DNA from: Candidatus Binatia bacterium
GTDB taxonomy: Bacteria > Desulfobacterota > Binatia > UBA1149 > CAITLU01
Length of the DNA: 64,000 bases
NCBI GenBank assembly: GCA_036493895.1
Contig: DASXOZ010000016.1
Span: 1 to 64,000 of the forward strand
Reading direction: 5' to 3'
Shown here: positions 23,922-31,516 of the stretch, piece by piece
Layout of the letters: each line of letters starts with the position of its first letter
Numbering within the stretch: position 1 is the stretch's first letter
Notes under the pieces: generated by a model
What the model saw: the letters and a program-made list of their open reading frames with translations, nothing else
Databases searched by the model: none
What the model was told of the DNA's origin: nothing
Position numbers and translations under genes: made by a program

Positions 23922-25751
23922 GTGCGCCTTCGCGGACAGTACACGATCGTCATCGGCGGCCTGGTGGCCAGCAGCGTCGTCGTGCTCGGGGCGGCGCTCC
24001 TGGCCGAGCAGCGCCGCTACGCCCAGGAAATCGAGGAGGTCGCCGTCAACGGCCTCGGCGATTCGCTCGAGCGCGAGATCGAAAAGCACGGCGCCGAGAT
24101 GGCCGCGGCGCTGGCGGCGCGCGTCGCCGCACCGCTGGAGCGCGGCGACTTCCGCGACGTCACGCGAGAGGCGGTCGAGCAGCGCGACACGCGCGGCGTC
24201 GAATCGGCCAACGTCTTCGACCCGAACGGACTGATGATCGGCGACACCGGCGCGATCCACCGCGAGGAGGGCGACGATCCTGTCCAGCCGTGGATCCGCG
24301 AGGCGCTGGCGCGCGGCAAACCTTCCATGCATCGCGACGGCGACACCGTGCACGTCGTCGCACCGATCGTATCCGGACAGCGCGTCCTCGGCGCCGCGAT
24401 CGTCGATCTTGCGATGGACGGAGTCCGCGGCGACATCCAGATCGAGAAAACGCGCCTTCACGGCCTGATCGGCGTCCAGTCCACGTCGTTCTCGCTCACC
24501 GGCATCGCGGTCGGCATCGTGCTCGTCACCGTCGCGATCGTTTCGGCGATCGGCGTTGCCGGCGGGTTGTCACGTCCCGTCGTCGCATTCGCATCGCTGG
24601 CGCGGCGCATCGGCCAGGGCGATCGCATCGAGGCCGGCGACGCGCGTCGCAGCGACGAAATCGGCGACCTCGCGCGCGCGTTCGACGAGCTGGCCGAGAC
24701 GCTGGAGAGGACCACCGTCTCCAAGGATTACTTCGACAGCGTGCTGCGCTCGATGGCGGACATGCTGGTGGTCACCGATAGCGACGGGCGCATCGTCACG
24801 GCCAATCCAAGCTGCCTTTCCGAGCTCGGTTGCAGCGAGGAGGAACTGCGCGGGCGAGAGATCAGCGCGCTTCTGACCGAACCCGATGCGGCTTCTGCAT
24901 CCGGCGCCGCGTCGGCGCAGGGTTTGTCGGAGCTGCGCGGCCCCGCCGGCGAGCGCATCCCGGTGCGCGTCGCAGCCGCTCCGCTTCGCAGCGGTGGCGG
25001 ACCCTCGGGCTACGTCTACGTGATGCAGAACGTGGCCGCGCGCCTTGCGGCAGAGCAACAACTGGAACGGTCGCTCGCCGAAAAGGAAATCCTGCTGCGG
25101 GAGATCCATCACCGCGTCAAGAACAACCTGCAGATCATCTCGTCGATGCTCAGCCTGCAGAGCGACCGCAGCAGCGACGACGAGATGCGCCAGGTATTCC
25201 ACGAAAGCGAGATCCGCATTCGCGCGATGGCGCTGGTGCACGAGCAACTCTACCGCTCCGGCGACCTCTCGCGAGTCGATCTTGCGCGCTACCTCGAAAC
25301 GCTGGCGCGCCAGGTCATCCGCTATTTCGGGCGCGACGACTGCCACGTGGACGTGCGCGTCGCGGAAGCAGTGCGCGAGGTCAGCGTCGACCAGGCGATC
25401 CCGATCGGTCTCATCGTCAACGAGCTGGTGGCCAACGCCGTCAAGCACGGCTTTGCAAGACTCCGATCCGGCTGCATCACCGTCGAGCTGACGGGAAGCG
25501 ACCAGTCGCGCACGCTCGTCGTGTCCGACGACGGCTCCGGCTTTCCGGGCGAGCTGGACCTTGCGGCATCCGAGAGCCTTGGTCTCAAGCTCGTGCAGGC
25601 CCTCGTCGAGCAGCTCGGCGGGCGGTTGTCGGCGAGCGGCGAGCACGGCGCCCGCTTTTCGATCGAGCTTCCGGGCCACCGCGCGGCCGTTGCGCCTGCG
25701 TTGGAAGCCGCTGCAGCTTCGGTGCGCAGCACGGGAGGGCTGGCGGCATGA
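23922..25751 (+). CDS. Membrane sensor histidine kinase (HisKA_2 type)
   Basis: The 609-residue kinase has a first membrane helix (residues 8-28), an extracytoplasmic sensor of about 155 residues, a second helix (FSLTGIAVGIVLVTVAIVSA), a HAMP linker and a PAS domain (DMLVVTDSDGRIVTANPS). The HisKA_2 box is LLREIHHRVKNNLQIISS, with His396/His397, and the HATPase lobe has LIVNELVANAVKHGF and DDGSGFPGEL. HisKA_2/HWE-type kinases often control stress and carbon responses. GTG 23922 is the first plausible start. The stop overlaps the response regulator start (ATGA, 25748-25751), which fixes the partner. A GAGACA operator lies just upstream. Confidence 0.9.
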   Translation: MRLRGQYTIVIGGLVASSVVVLGAALLAEQRRYAQEIEEVAVNGLGDSLEREIEKHGAEMAAALAARVAAPLERGDFRDVTREAVEQRDTRGVESANVFDPNGLMIGDTGAIHREEGDDPVQPWIREALARGKPSMHRDGDTVHVVAPIVSGQRVLGAAIVDLAMDGVRGDIQIEKTRLHGLIGVQSTSFSLTGIAVGIVLVTVAIVSAIGVAGGLSRPVVAFASLARRIGQGDRIEAGDARRSDEIGDLARAFDELAETLERTTVSKDYFDSVLRSMADMLVVTDSDGRIVTANPSCLSELGCSEEELRGREISALLTEPDAASASGAASAQGLSELRGPAGERIPVRVAAAPLRSGGGPSGYVYVMQNVAARLAAEQQLERSLAEKEILLREIHHRVKNNLQIISSMLSLQSDRSSDDEMRQVFHESEIRIRAMALVHEQLYRSGDLSRVDLARYLETLARQVIRYFGRDDCHVDVRVAEAVREVSVDQAIPIGLIVNELVANAVKHGFARLRSGCITVELTGSDQSRTLVVSDDGSGFPGELDLAASESLGLKLVQALVEQLGGRLSASGEHGARFSIELPGHRAAVAPALEAAAASVRSTGGLAA

Positions 25752-27457
25752 CACAGGAAACTGCCGCTCCCGCGCAACCGGCACGAATCCTCGTCGTCGA
25801 GGACGAGAGCATCGTCGCGTTCGACATCGCCACCAGGCTTCGGCGCCTCGGCCACGTCGTCGTCGGAACGGCGCGCAGCGCAGAGGTGGCCTGGCAGTTG
25901 TGCGAGGAGCACCGTCCCGACCTCGTGCTGATGGACGTGCGCATCGAAGGCGACGAGGACGGCATCGACCTTGCCACCAGGCTTCGTGCGCGCTTCGACA
26001 TTCCGGTCGTGTTCCTCACCGCGTACGCCGATCCTGTCACGCTGGAGCGCGCACGCGCCGCCGCGCCTCTCGGTTACATCGTCAAGCCTTTCGACCAGCG
26101 CGACATCGAGGTGACGGTGCAGACGGCGCTCGGGCGCGGCGCGATCCACCGCGACCTGCAGCGCGCTCACGACGAGTTGAGAGGTGTGCTCGATGCGCAG
26201 CGCCACGGCACTCTTGCGATCGACGCGGACGGCCACGTAGCGCTGGCCAGTCGCGCAGCGCTGGCGCTCGTCGCGAAGGAAGAGACGCAGGTGCGAGGCC
26301 GGCCGTGGCAGGATGCCCTCGGTCTTTCCGCCGCCGATCGCTCGAGGTTGGAGGACGCAGCCGTGGATCCGTCCTCCAACGGCGCGACGGTGCTCGTGCA
26401 GGTGCCAGGGCGCGCGGGACTGGCCAGCGCCGTCGAAGTCGAAGTCTGCGAGGACCACCGCACTCCGGGAGGCCGGCTTTTCTTCCTTTACGACGTCTCG
26501 CGCGTCGTCACGCTGGAGCGAATTCTCGACGAGCGCGCTCGCTTCGGCGACATCGTCGGCACCAGCGATCCGATGAAGCAGATCTTCCTGCTGATCCGCG
26601 ATTACGGCGCTGTCGAGGTTCCCGTGCTCGTCGACGGCGAAACCGGTTCAGGCAAGGAGCTCGTCGCGCGCGCGATCCACCAGAGCAGCAGCAGGGCCGA
26701 GCGCGGCTTCGTCGCGGTCAACTGTGCGGGGCTCAGCGACGAGTTGGCGGCGAGCCAGCTTTTCGGTCACGCGCGCGGCGCGTTCACCGACGCGGTCGGC
26801 GACTACGAAGGACTGTTCCGTGCGGCCAACGGCGGCACCCTCTTTCTCGACGAGATCGGCGAGCTGTCGGCGCGAGTGCAGGCGAGCCTGCTGCGCGTGC
26901 TCGACGAGCGCGTGGTCTATCCCGTCGGAAGAACGCGCGGGGAGCCGGTAGACGTTCGCATCGTCGCGGCCACCAATCGCGACCTTGCCGAAGAAGTGCG
27001 TACCGGACGCTTCCGCGCCGACCTCTACTACCGAGTGCGAGCGGCGCGCATCAACGTGCCTCCGCTTCGCGAGCGCAAGGAAGACATCGCGCAGCTCGTG
27101 CGGCACTTCCTCGCGACGCAGTCGGCGGTAACGGGCAAGACGGTGCGCGGAATCGGCAACGAAACGCTGAGGCTGCTGCACCTGTACGACTGGCCGGGCA
27201 ACGTGCGCGAGCTGAGGAATGCGGTCGCCGTGGCCGCGGCGCGGGCGTTCGGCGACCTGATCCAGCCGGAGGACCTGCCCGTGGAGATTCTCGACGGCGC
27301 CGCAGCGGCTGCATCGGTGCCCCAGGGACCGGTGGCCTCGCGGCTGGAGCTTCTCGAAGCGCTGCATCGCTGCGGCGGCAACCGGTCCCAGGCCGCAAGG
27401 CTCCTCGGCGTCAGCCGCGCAACCTTCTACCGCCGCCTCGCCGAACTCGGCGCATAA
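25748..27457 (+). CDS. Sigma-54-type response regulator (REC-PAS-AAA-FIS)
   Basis: Domains in order are a receiver (VVEDES; phospho-acceptor Asp63 in LVLMDVRIEG; FLTAYAD; YIVKPF), a PAS-like segment (about 135-265), a sigma-54 AAA+ domain (Walker A GETGSGKE near residue 296, GGTLFLDEIGELS, Arg-finger region RFRADLYYRV) and a FIS-type HTH at the end (GNRSQAARLLGVSRATFYRR). The loop that contacts sigma-54 reads GAFTDA (344-349) instead of the usual GAFTGA. It is translationally coupled to the kinase. Immediately downstream lie clustered GAGACA sites and a -24/-12 promoter, so activation of the adjacent transcript is a strong prediction. Confidence 0.92.
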   Translation: MTQETAAPAQPARILVVEDESIVAFDIATRLRRLGHVVVGTARSAEVAWQLCEEHRPDLVLMDVRIEGDEDGIDLATRLRARFDIPVVFLTAYADPVTLERARAAAPLGYIVKPFDQRDIEVTVQTALGRGAIHRDLQRAHDELRGVLDAQRHGTLAIDADGHVALASRAALALVAKEETQVRGRPWQDALGLSAADRSRLEDAAVDPSSNGATVLVQVPGRAGLASAVEVEVCEDHRTPGGRLFFLYDVSRVVTLERILDERARFGDIVGTSDPMKQIFLLIRDYGAVEVPVLVDGETGSGKELVARAIHQSSSRAERGFVAVNCAGLSDELAASQLFGHARGAFTDAVGDYEGLFRAANGGTLFLDEIGELSARVQASLLRVLDERVVYPVGRTRGEPVDVRIVAATNRDLAEEVRTGRFRADLYYRVRAARINVPPLRERKEDIAQLVRHFLATQSAVTGKTVRGIGNETLRLLHLYDWPGNVRELRNAVAVAAARAFGDLIQPEDLPVEILDGAAAAASVPQGPVASRLELLEALHRCGGNRSQAARLLGVSRATFYRRLAELGA

Positions 27458-27467
27458 CGTTGGTGTT

Positions 27468-27526
27468 ATGGGGTCAGGCACCACAGGAATGGGGTCTGAC
27501 CCCATTCCTGTGGTGCCTGAACCCAT
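27468..27526 (+). terminator. 27-bp hairpin, GGTGCCTGACCCC family, locus 4
   Basis: 27468-27494 and 27500-27526 pair over 27 bp with a single mismatch around the loop TCTGA. Ten bases separate it from the regulator stop. The arms are made of the same words as the other repeat loci (GGGGTCAGGCACCACAGGAA). It has no long T-run but is stable enough to end or protect the two-component transcript. Confidence 0.65.
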
Positions 27527-27587
27527 TGTCTCAGAACTGTCTCACGCGGACAGGGAGGAGACAGGGTGAGACAGGGGCATCGAGACA
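27527..27587. promoter_or_regulatory. Cluster of TGTCTC/GAGACA sites (putative enhancer)
   Basis: TGTCTCA occurs at 27527-27533 and 27538-27544, and GAGACA at 27558-27563, 27568-27573 and 27582-27587. CTGTCTCAC (27537-27545) and GTGAGACAG (27566-27574) form an inverted repeat. The 17-mer 27558-27574 matches the operator before the kinase gene in 15 positions. The cluster is centred roughly 140 bp before the predicted start of the small RNA, an ordinary distance for sigma-54 activator sites. Confidence 0.55.
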
Positions 27588-27671
27588 CCGGTGGGGGAAA
27601 CTTCCCGCACGGGGCCGAAAAATCGTTAATCTTCGCGGCATCTTAGCGAACGGCCTGACACCGGCGATTTG

Positions 27672-27687
27672 TGGCACGTCGCGTGCT
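27672..27687 (+). promoter_or_regulatory. Sigma-54 (-24/-12) promoter
   Basis: TGGCACGTCGCGTGCT fits the consensus TGGCACG-N4-TTGCW with one mismatch (G for T before TGC). The invariant GG (27673-27674) and GC (27685-27686) have the required 10-base gap. Transcription would start near 27698. The gene just upstream encodes a sigma-54 activator. Confidence 0.6.
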
Positions 27688-27697
27688 TTTGACGGGT

Positions 27698-27824
27698 CAC
27701 GGGAGTTGTACCGACTGACCATCCCCCCATCGGTGCAGCTTTCGCTCGAAGTCTGACCTCCCCCCGAGGCTTCGAGCTAACCGGACCCGGCGTTCCAGGC
27801 CAGAGGAACGCCGGGTCTTTTTTT
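27698..27824 (+). ncRNA. Predicted sigma-54-dependent small RNA with C-rich loops
   Basis: The stretch between the -24/-12 promoter and a strong intrinsic terminator is about 125 nt and contains no ATG-started frame. Three hairpins are visible. Hairpin 1 has stem GTACCGA/TCGGTGC (27708-27714 with 27730-27736, one G-U pair) and a loop holding CCATCCCCCCA. Hairpin 2 has stem GCTCGAAG/CTTCGAGC (27744-27751 with 27770-27777) enclosing CCTCCCCCCGAGG, an inner CCTC/GAGG stem with a C-only loop. Hairpin 3 is the terminator. C-rich single-stranded loops resemble anti-Shine-Dalgarno seeds of trans-acting RNAs. The plan resembles cbrB-crcZ in Pseudomonas, where a two-component regulator drives an adjacent RNA. 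No homologue is claimed. Confidence 0.55.
27785..27824 (+). terminator. Strong intrinsic terminator
   Basis: ACCCGGCGTTCC (27785-27796) and GGAACGCCGGGT (27805-27816) pair perfectly over 12 bp with an 8-base loop, followed by C and seven T. The T-run is on the plus strand, so it ends a rightward transcript. The only candidate transcript is the small RNA, or read-through from the two-component operon. Confidence 0.9.
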
Positions 27825-27897
27825 ACGACATCCCCGCTGAGTCTCCCCGCCCTTCCAAGGCATTGACACGATCCGGCGCGGGCCGGCGCGACGCCCG

Positions 27898-28512
27898 TCA
27901 GCCCATCGCCTTCGCCGTCGCGGTCTTCGCCGCCGGACGGGACGAGCATTCCTGGAGCCAGCGCGCCAGGTTCGGGAACTTTGCGAGATCCACGCCCACC
28001 AGCGCCGCCCACGCAAGCACCGACGCAAGGTTCACGTCCGCTACGGAGTACGAAGATCCGACGACGAAGTTGCGACCCGCCAGGTGACGGTCGAGCACCG
28101 CTAACGGACCCTGCAGCTTCTCGACGGCTGCATCGGCAGCCTGCGGGCTTCTCTGCTCGGGCGGATAGAACATGCGGTGCATCAGCACTTCGATCAGTGG
28201 GTTCTCGACTTCGGTCATCGCCCAGAAGCTCCACTGCGTCGCGTGGCCCTGGTCCTCGATGCTCTTCGGCTGCAGGCCTTTGTCGTACTTCCTGGCCAGG
28301 TGAAGGTTGATCGCCATCGACTCCCAGTACGCAACGCCGTCGTCGACCAGCGTCGGGATGTGGCCGTTCGGGTTGAGCGCGAGGTAGTCGGGTTTTTTCG
28401 TGTCGCCGTTCGCGAAGTGGGTCGGGACGTTTTCGTAAGCAACGCCGAGCTCCTCGAGCATCCAGATCGTGCGGAACGCGCGGGAACCGGGGACACCATA
28501 AAGCGTGATCAT
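27898..28512 (-). CDS. Glutathione S-transferase family protein
   Basis: The 204-residue product has a thioredoxin-like N-terminal domain (ITLYGVPGSRAFRTIWMLEELG; NPNGHIPTLVDDG with the cis-Pro; ESMAINLHLARKY) and an all-helical C-terminal domain (SVADVNLASVLAW). These bind glutathione and a hydrophobic co-substrate in typical GSTs. The catalytic Ser/Cys position near residue 10 reads SRAF, so a serine-type member is likely. ATG 28512 has GAGGAGG upstream. It ends toward the small-RNA terminator and is divergent from the crotonase gene, with palindromic repeats between. Confidence 0.88.
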   Translation of the reverse strand: MITLYGVPGSRAFRTIWMLEELGVAYENVPTHFANGDTKKPDYLALNPNGHIPTLVDDGVAYWESMAINLHLARKYDKGLQPKSIEDQGHATQWSFWAMTEVENPLIEVLMHRMFYPPEQRSPQAADAAVEKLQGPLAVLDRHLAGRNFVVGSSYSVADVNLASVLAWAALVGVDLAKFPNLARWLQECSSRPAAKTATAKAMG

Positions 28513-28622
28513 CAGGGAACCTCCTCGTGAATGCGGACCTTGTCCGCGGCGCGGATGCAGCCGCGGCAACTCTGCGGCGGCGGCGGCCCAAGTCAATCCG
28601 CGCCGCGACGCCGAACAACGAC

Positions 28623-28700
28623 GGGTAGTGGTGACCCACTACCCAATAGCGGGTAGTGGTGACCCACTACCCAATGGCGAGTAGTGGTGACCCACTACTC
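28623..28700. repeat. Three tandem 22-bp palindromes with a compensatory change
   Basis: Units at 28623-28644, 28651-28672 and 28679-28700 repeat every 28 bp. Units 1 and 2 are GGGTAGTGG-TGAC-CCACTACCC. Unit 3 is GAGTAGTGG-TGAC-CCACTACTC: both arms changed, so the palindrome is kept. The spacers are AATAGC and AATGGC. The array sits in the divergent promoter region between the GST and crotonase genes, which suits an operator for a dimeric regulator. Confidence 0.85.
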
Positions 28701-28761
28701 AACGGCGGCCCGGCGGCGCGCCGCGATTGACTTCCCGCCACGCGGCGGAAATGGCGCAGTC

Positions 28762-29598
28762 ATGAGCCACCGCCTCCTCGTCCGTTCCGACGGCCAGCCC
28801 TACGTCACGATCGAAAGCCCGCGACCGCGGGTACGCGTCATCTCGCTCAACCATCCGGAGCGCCTCAACGCGATGTCGTTTCCTCTGGTCGAGTCGCTGT
28901 ACGCAGCGCTTGCCGAAGTCGGCGCCGACAATGAATGCACGGTCGCGATCCTGACGGGAAGAGGCCGCGGCTTCTGTTCGGGAATGGATCTTACCGACGT
29001 CGGGATGCCACCCGGCAGCGATGGCCTTCCGATCTCGCGCATCGCGATCCGCGCGATGGCGTTCATGTCGGACGTCGTGCCGGCGATGCGTGCGATCCCC
29101 CAGCCGCTGATCGCCGCGATCAACGGTCCGTCGTACGGCGGCGGCATGTGCCTGCCCCTCGGCTGCGACATCCGCATCGCGGCGCGCTCGGCGACCTTTC
29201 GCGGCGCCGGCATCAACAACGGGCTCACCGGCACCGAGTGCGGAGTGAGCTTCCTGCTTCCGCGCCTGATCGGTGCGTCGCGCGCGTACGAGATCATCCT
29301 GTCGGGTCGCGAGGTCGGCGCGGAGGAAGCTGAGCGCATCGGCCTGGTTTCGCGCGTCGTTGACGACGATGCGCTCCTGCTGACGGCCGTCGAGATCGCT
29401 GAACAGATGTGCGGCTTCAGCGCGCACGGCCTCGCGATGACGAAAGAAGTGCTGTGGTCGAACCTCGAGGCGGGCAGCCTCAAGGCCGCCATCGACCTCG
29501 AAAACCGCAACCAGCTGCTCGTGCGCATGACGACGCAGAATCTCGACGAGGCCATCCGCGCGCGGCGCGACGGACGCCCGCCCGTTTACGAAGACTGA
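28762..29598 (+). CDS. Enoyl-CoA hydratase/isomerase (crotonase family)
   Basis: The 278-residue product shows the crotonase fold: VRVISLNHPERLNAMSF, the first oxyanion-hole part GRGRGFCSGMDL, the second INGPSYGGGMCLPLGCDIRI and the later GLTGTECGVSFLLPRLIG with a Glu in the position of a hydratase catalytic residue. It should act on a 2-enoyl-CoA or related thioester. ATG 28762 lies after a weak GGCGGAA site. The C terminus is ARRDGRPPVYED, typical of a subgroup. A decayed copy of this C terminus occurs at 31683-31742. The palindrome array upstream could regulate it. Confidence 0.9.
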   Translation: MSHRLLVRSDGQPYVTIESPRPRVRVISLNHPERLNAMSFPLVESLYAALAEVGADNECTVAILTGRGRGFCSGMDLTDVGMPPGSDGLPISRIAIRAMAFMSDVVPAMRAIPQPLIAAINGPSYGGGMCLPLGCDIRIAARSATFRGAGINNGLTGTECGVSFLLPRLIGASRAYEIILSGREVGAEEAERIGLVSRVVDDDALLLTAVEIAEQMCGFSAHGLAMTKEVLWSNLEAGSLKAAIDLENRNQLLVRMTTQNLDEAIRARRDGRPPVYED

Positions 29599-29662
29599 AG
29601 CAGAGAATAGAGGCCCGGATCTCGAGCGGATGGGCGATTGGCGGTCCGATGTCCCGAATCGT

Positions 29663-30469
29663 CTAGCGCGGCCTCACGAACTTCAGCACGAACCGGTCGC
29701 TGGTGCCGCGCCGGCTGCCTGCCGCGCTCGGCGAGTCGTTCCAGTCGCGCGGATCAGCGGGATTGCGCAGGAAATCCGCCTCGGCGACGAGCTTGAAACC
29801 CGCACGCGGAACTTCCTCGCGCACGACCTTTTCTTCGATGCGGTGCAGCGTCTGCGCTTCGCTCGTGCCGGTACCCGGGCGCCCGCTGTGATCGACGATC
29901 ACGTACGCGCCGCCCGGCTTGAGCGCGGCAAAGATCGCGCGATTCATCGCGTCCCGGTCAGTCTTCAGCCACACCGTGTCGTGATAGAAGAGCACCATCA
30001 CGACGAGATCGAGGTTCTTCGCTTCGGGAGGCAGCGGCGATTCGAGTTCACGCTCGACGCGCCGGACGTTCTTCATCGCCGGCGTCGCAAGCCGCGCGCT
30101 CCACGGCTTGTCCGCAAACTTGTCGACGATGAGTTTGTTGTTCTGGCTGTAGACGACGCCGGTCGGGCCGACGGCGCGGGCGAGCAGCTCGGCCGTGTAG
30201 CCGCCGCCGGACATCAGGTCGGCCACGTGCATGCCCTGCCTCACGTCGATGAACCGCAGCAACTCGGCTGGCCTGCGCCCGGTATCGAGCGCGCGGTCGG
30301 CGTCGCTGCGGTCGGGCGCCGCGACGATCGCATCGGCGTCGATCTTCGCCGCGGAGGTCATGCCGGCGCCATCGTGGCCGGTCATGGAGCAGCCTTGCAC
30401 CACGAGGATCGGCAGCAGCGCAGCGAAGACAGACGCCAGCAGCAATCGAATCATCTTCAAATGTTGCAT
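29663..30469 (-). CDS. Exported SAM-methyltransferase-like protein (COG4798 type)
   Basis: The N terminus is a signal or lipoprotein-like peptide (IRLLLASVFAALLPILVVQGC), so the protein is probably exported or anchored. The body has a class I methyltransferase fold: FIDVRQGMHVADLMSGGGYTAE (motif I region), LDLVVMVLFYHDT and LKPGGAYVIVDHSG. Such periplasmic methyltransferase-like proteins form a known but poorly characterised group; SAM supply outside the cytoplasm is unclear. The 268-residue frame starts at ATG 30469 with AAAGGA upstream. A DoxX remnant ends 20 bases before it on the same strand. Confidence 0.82.
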   Translation of the reverse strand: MQHLKMIRLLLASVFAALLPILVVQGCSMTGHDGAGMTSAAKIDADAIVAAPDRSDADRALDTGRRPAELLRFIDVRQGMHVADLMSGGGYTAELLARAVGPTGVVYSQNNKLIVDKFADKPWSARLATPAMKNVRRVERELESPLPPEAKNLDLVVMVLFYHDTVWLKTDRDAMNRAIFAALKPGGAYVIVDHSGRPGTGTSEAQTLHRIEEKVVREEVPRAGFKLVAEADFLRNPADPRDWNDSPSAAGSRRGTSDRFVLKFVRPR

Positions 30470-30489
30470 GGGGAATTTTCCTTTTGCGA

Positions 30490-30636
30490 CTACAGGCCGC
30501 GATCGAGGGTGAGGCGCCTGGAGCCGCGTGTCGCGATGAACAGGAACGCGAAGCAGTAGAGCACGGCGAGCTTGCCTTCGTTGACCGCAGGGAACAACTT
30601 TTTGCCTGCCCTCGTTGTCTGCGATCGAATGATCAT
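30490..30636 (-). pseudogene. DoxX-family C-terminal remnant
   Basis: A 48-codon frame (ATG 30636) encodes FPAVNEGKLAVLYCFAFLFI followed by ATRGSRRLTLDRGL. This matches the last part of DoxX-type membrane proteins, where a final helix is followed by a G-x-x-SLDR-like end. The rest of DoxX is absent and a stop codon directly precedes the ATG. It is therefore read as a 5'-deleted copy. A GGAGG 11 bases upstream leaves open that the short product is still made. Confidence 0.5.
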
Positions 30637-30715
30637 TCAACGTCGTGCCTCCAACCGCAGCGACGTGGAGCTGCGGAGTCGCTCGACACCACTCGCGCAG
30701 CCCGAATGACGCGCC

Positions 30716-31207
30716 TCACTGCACGTCGACAATCTCGACCGCTTTGCGGCCTGCCGGGAGGTCCACGCTGACGCTTTCGCCGAGGCATCGCCCGAGAAGC
30801 GATGAGCCGAGAGGCGACTGAGGCGTGAGCACGAGCACCTCGCGACCGGCGATCGACACCCGCTCTCCTCCACCCGCCGGGGCAAGAAGATAGCTGGACT
30901 CGAAGTCCTCGCCGTCCGCGATGGTGACCAGGGCGCCGGTGGATATGGTTTCGTCGTTGCCGAACGCACGCAGCGGCATGAGGTCCAGCGCGCGGACTGC
31001 GTCCCGAAGAGTTTCGACTCTCTCCGCGAGGCCACGCGCCAGGTAACTCGCCTCCGTCGCCCGCATGTCCTTGGAGTGTTCCTGCTTCGCGTCCGGATGC
31101 ACGGCGCCGGCGTGCACGGCCTTGTGCGAGGCCGTCAGGCTTTCCAGTGCGAAGACGATGCGCGCGCGAAGCGCCGCGACGACGGCCCTCTTGTCGATCG
31201 ACGACAT
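30716..31207 (-). CDS. GreA/GreB-family protein
   Basis: The 163-residue product has the two-part layout of transcript-cleavage factors: a helical N-terminal region (about 1-80; here KDMRATEASYLARGLAERVETL) and a C-terminal FKBP-like domain ending VLTPQSPLGSSLLGRCLGES followed by VSVDLPAGRKAVEIVDV. The C-terminal domain binds RNA polymerase. The N-terminal part lacks the clear acidic tip of GreA, so it may be a regulator such as a Gre-like or Rnk-like factor rather than a cleavage factor. ATG 31207 has GAGGA nearby. It lies in a run of minus-strand genes. Confidence 0.82.
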   Translation of the reverse strand: MSSIDKRAVVAALRARIVFALESLTASHKAVHAGAVHPDAKQEHSKDMRATEASYLARGLAERVETLRDAVRALDLMPLRAFGNDETISTGALVTIADGEDFESSYLLAPAGGGERVSIAGREVLVLTPQSPLGSSLLGRCLGESVSVDLPAGRKAVEIVDVQ

Positions 31208-31264
31208 CCTGGAATCCTCATGCACGGTCACGCAGCGCCGACGGTGCGAAAAAGACACGACCGT

Positions 31265-31516
31265 TCAGTGCGCCATACGCAACGCCCATAGCAGCACGAT
31301 GGCGCCGACGACCGACAGCACGAATCCCGCAGGATGGAAATTCGAGCCCGGCTCCGGCTTTTTCAGCACGGTGCCGAGGAATCCTCCGACCACCGAGCCG
31401 AGAATTCCGACAATGGACGTTGCGAGGAACCCCATGCTGTCGGCGCCGGGCATCAGCAGGCGGGCCATGAGACCGACGACGAACCCTACGAGGACGGACC
31501 AGATCACGTGGAACAT
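31265..31516 (-). CDS. GlsB/YeaQ/YmgE family membrane protein
   Basis: This 83-residue protein has three hydrophobic helices and the family signatures: VGFVVGLMARLLMPG, GFLATSIVGILGSVVGGFLG and VGAIVLLWAL. Such proteins are small stress-linked inner-membrane proteins, also named transglycosylase-associated proteins; the molecular role is not established. ATG 31516 has GGAGG seven bases upstream. It precedes the Gre-type gene on the same strand by about 60 bp. Confidence 0.9.
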   Translation of the reverse strand: MFHVIWSVLVGFVVGLMARLLMPGADSMGFLATSIVGILGSVVGGFLGTVLKKPEPGSNFHPAGFVLSVVGAIVLLWALRMAH

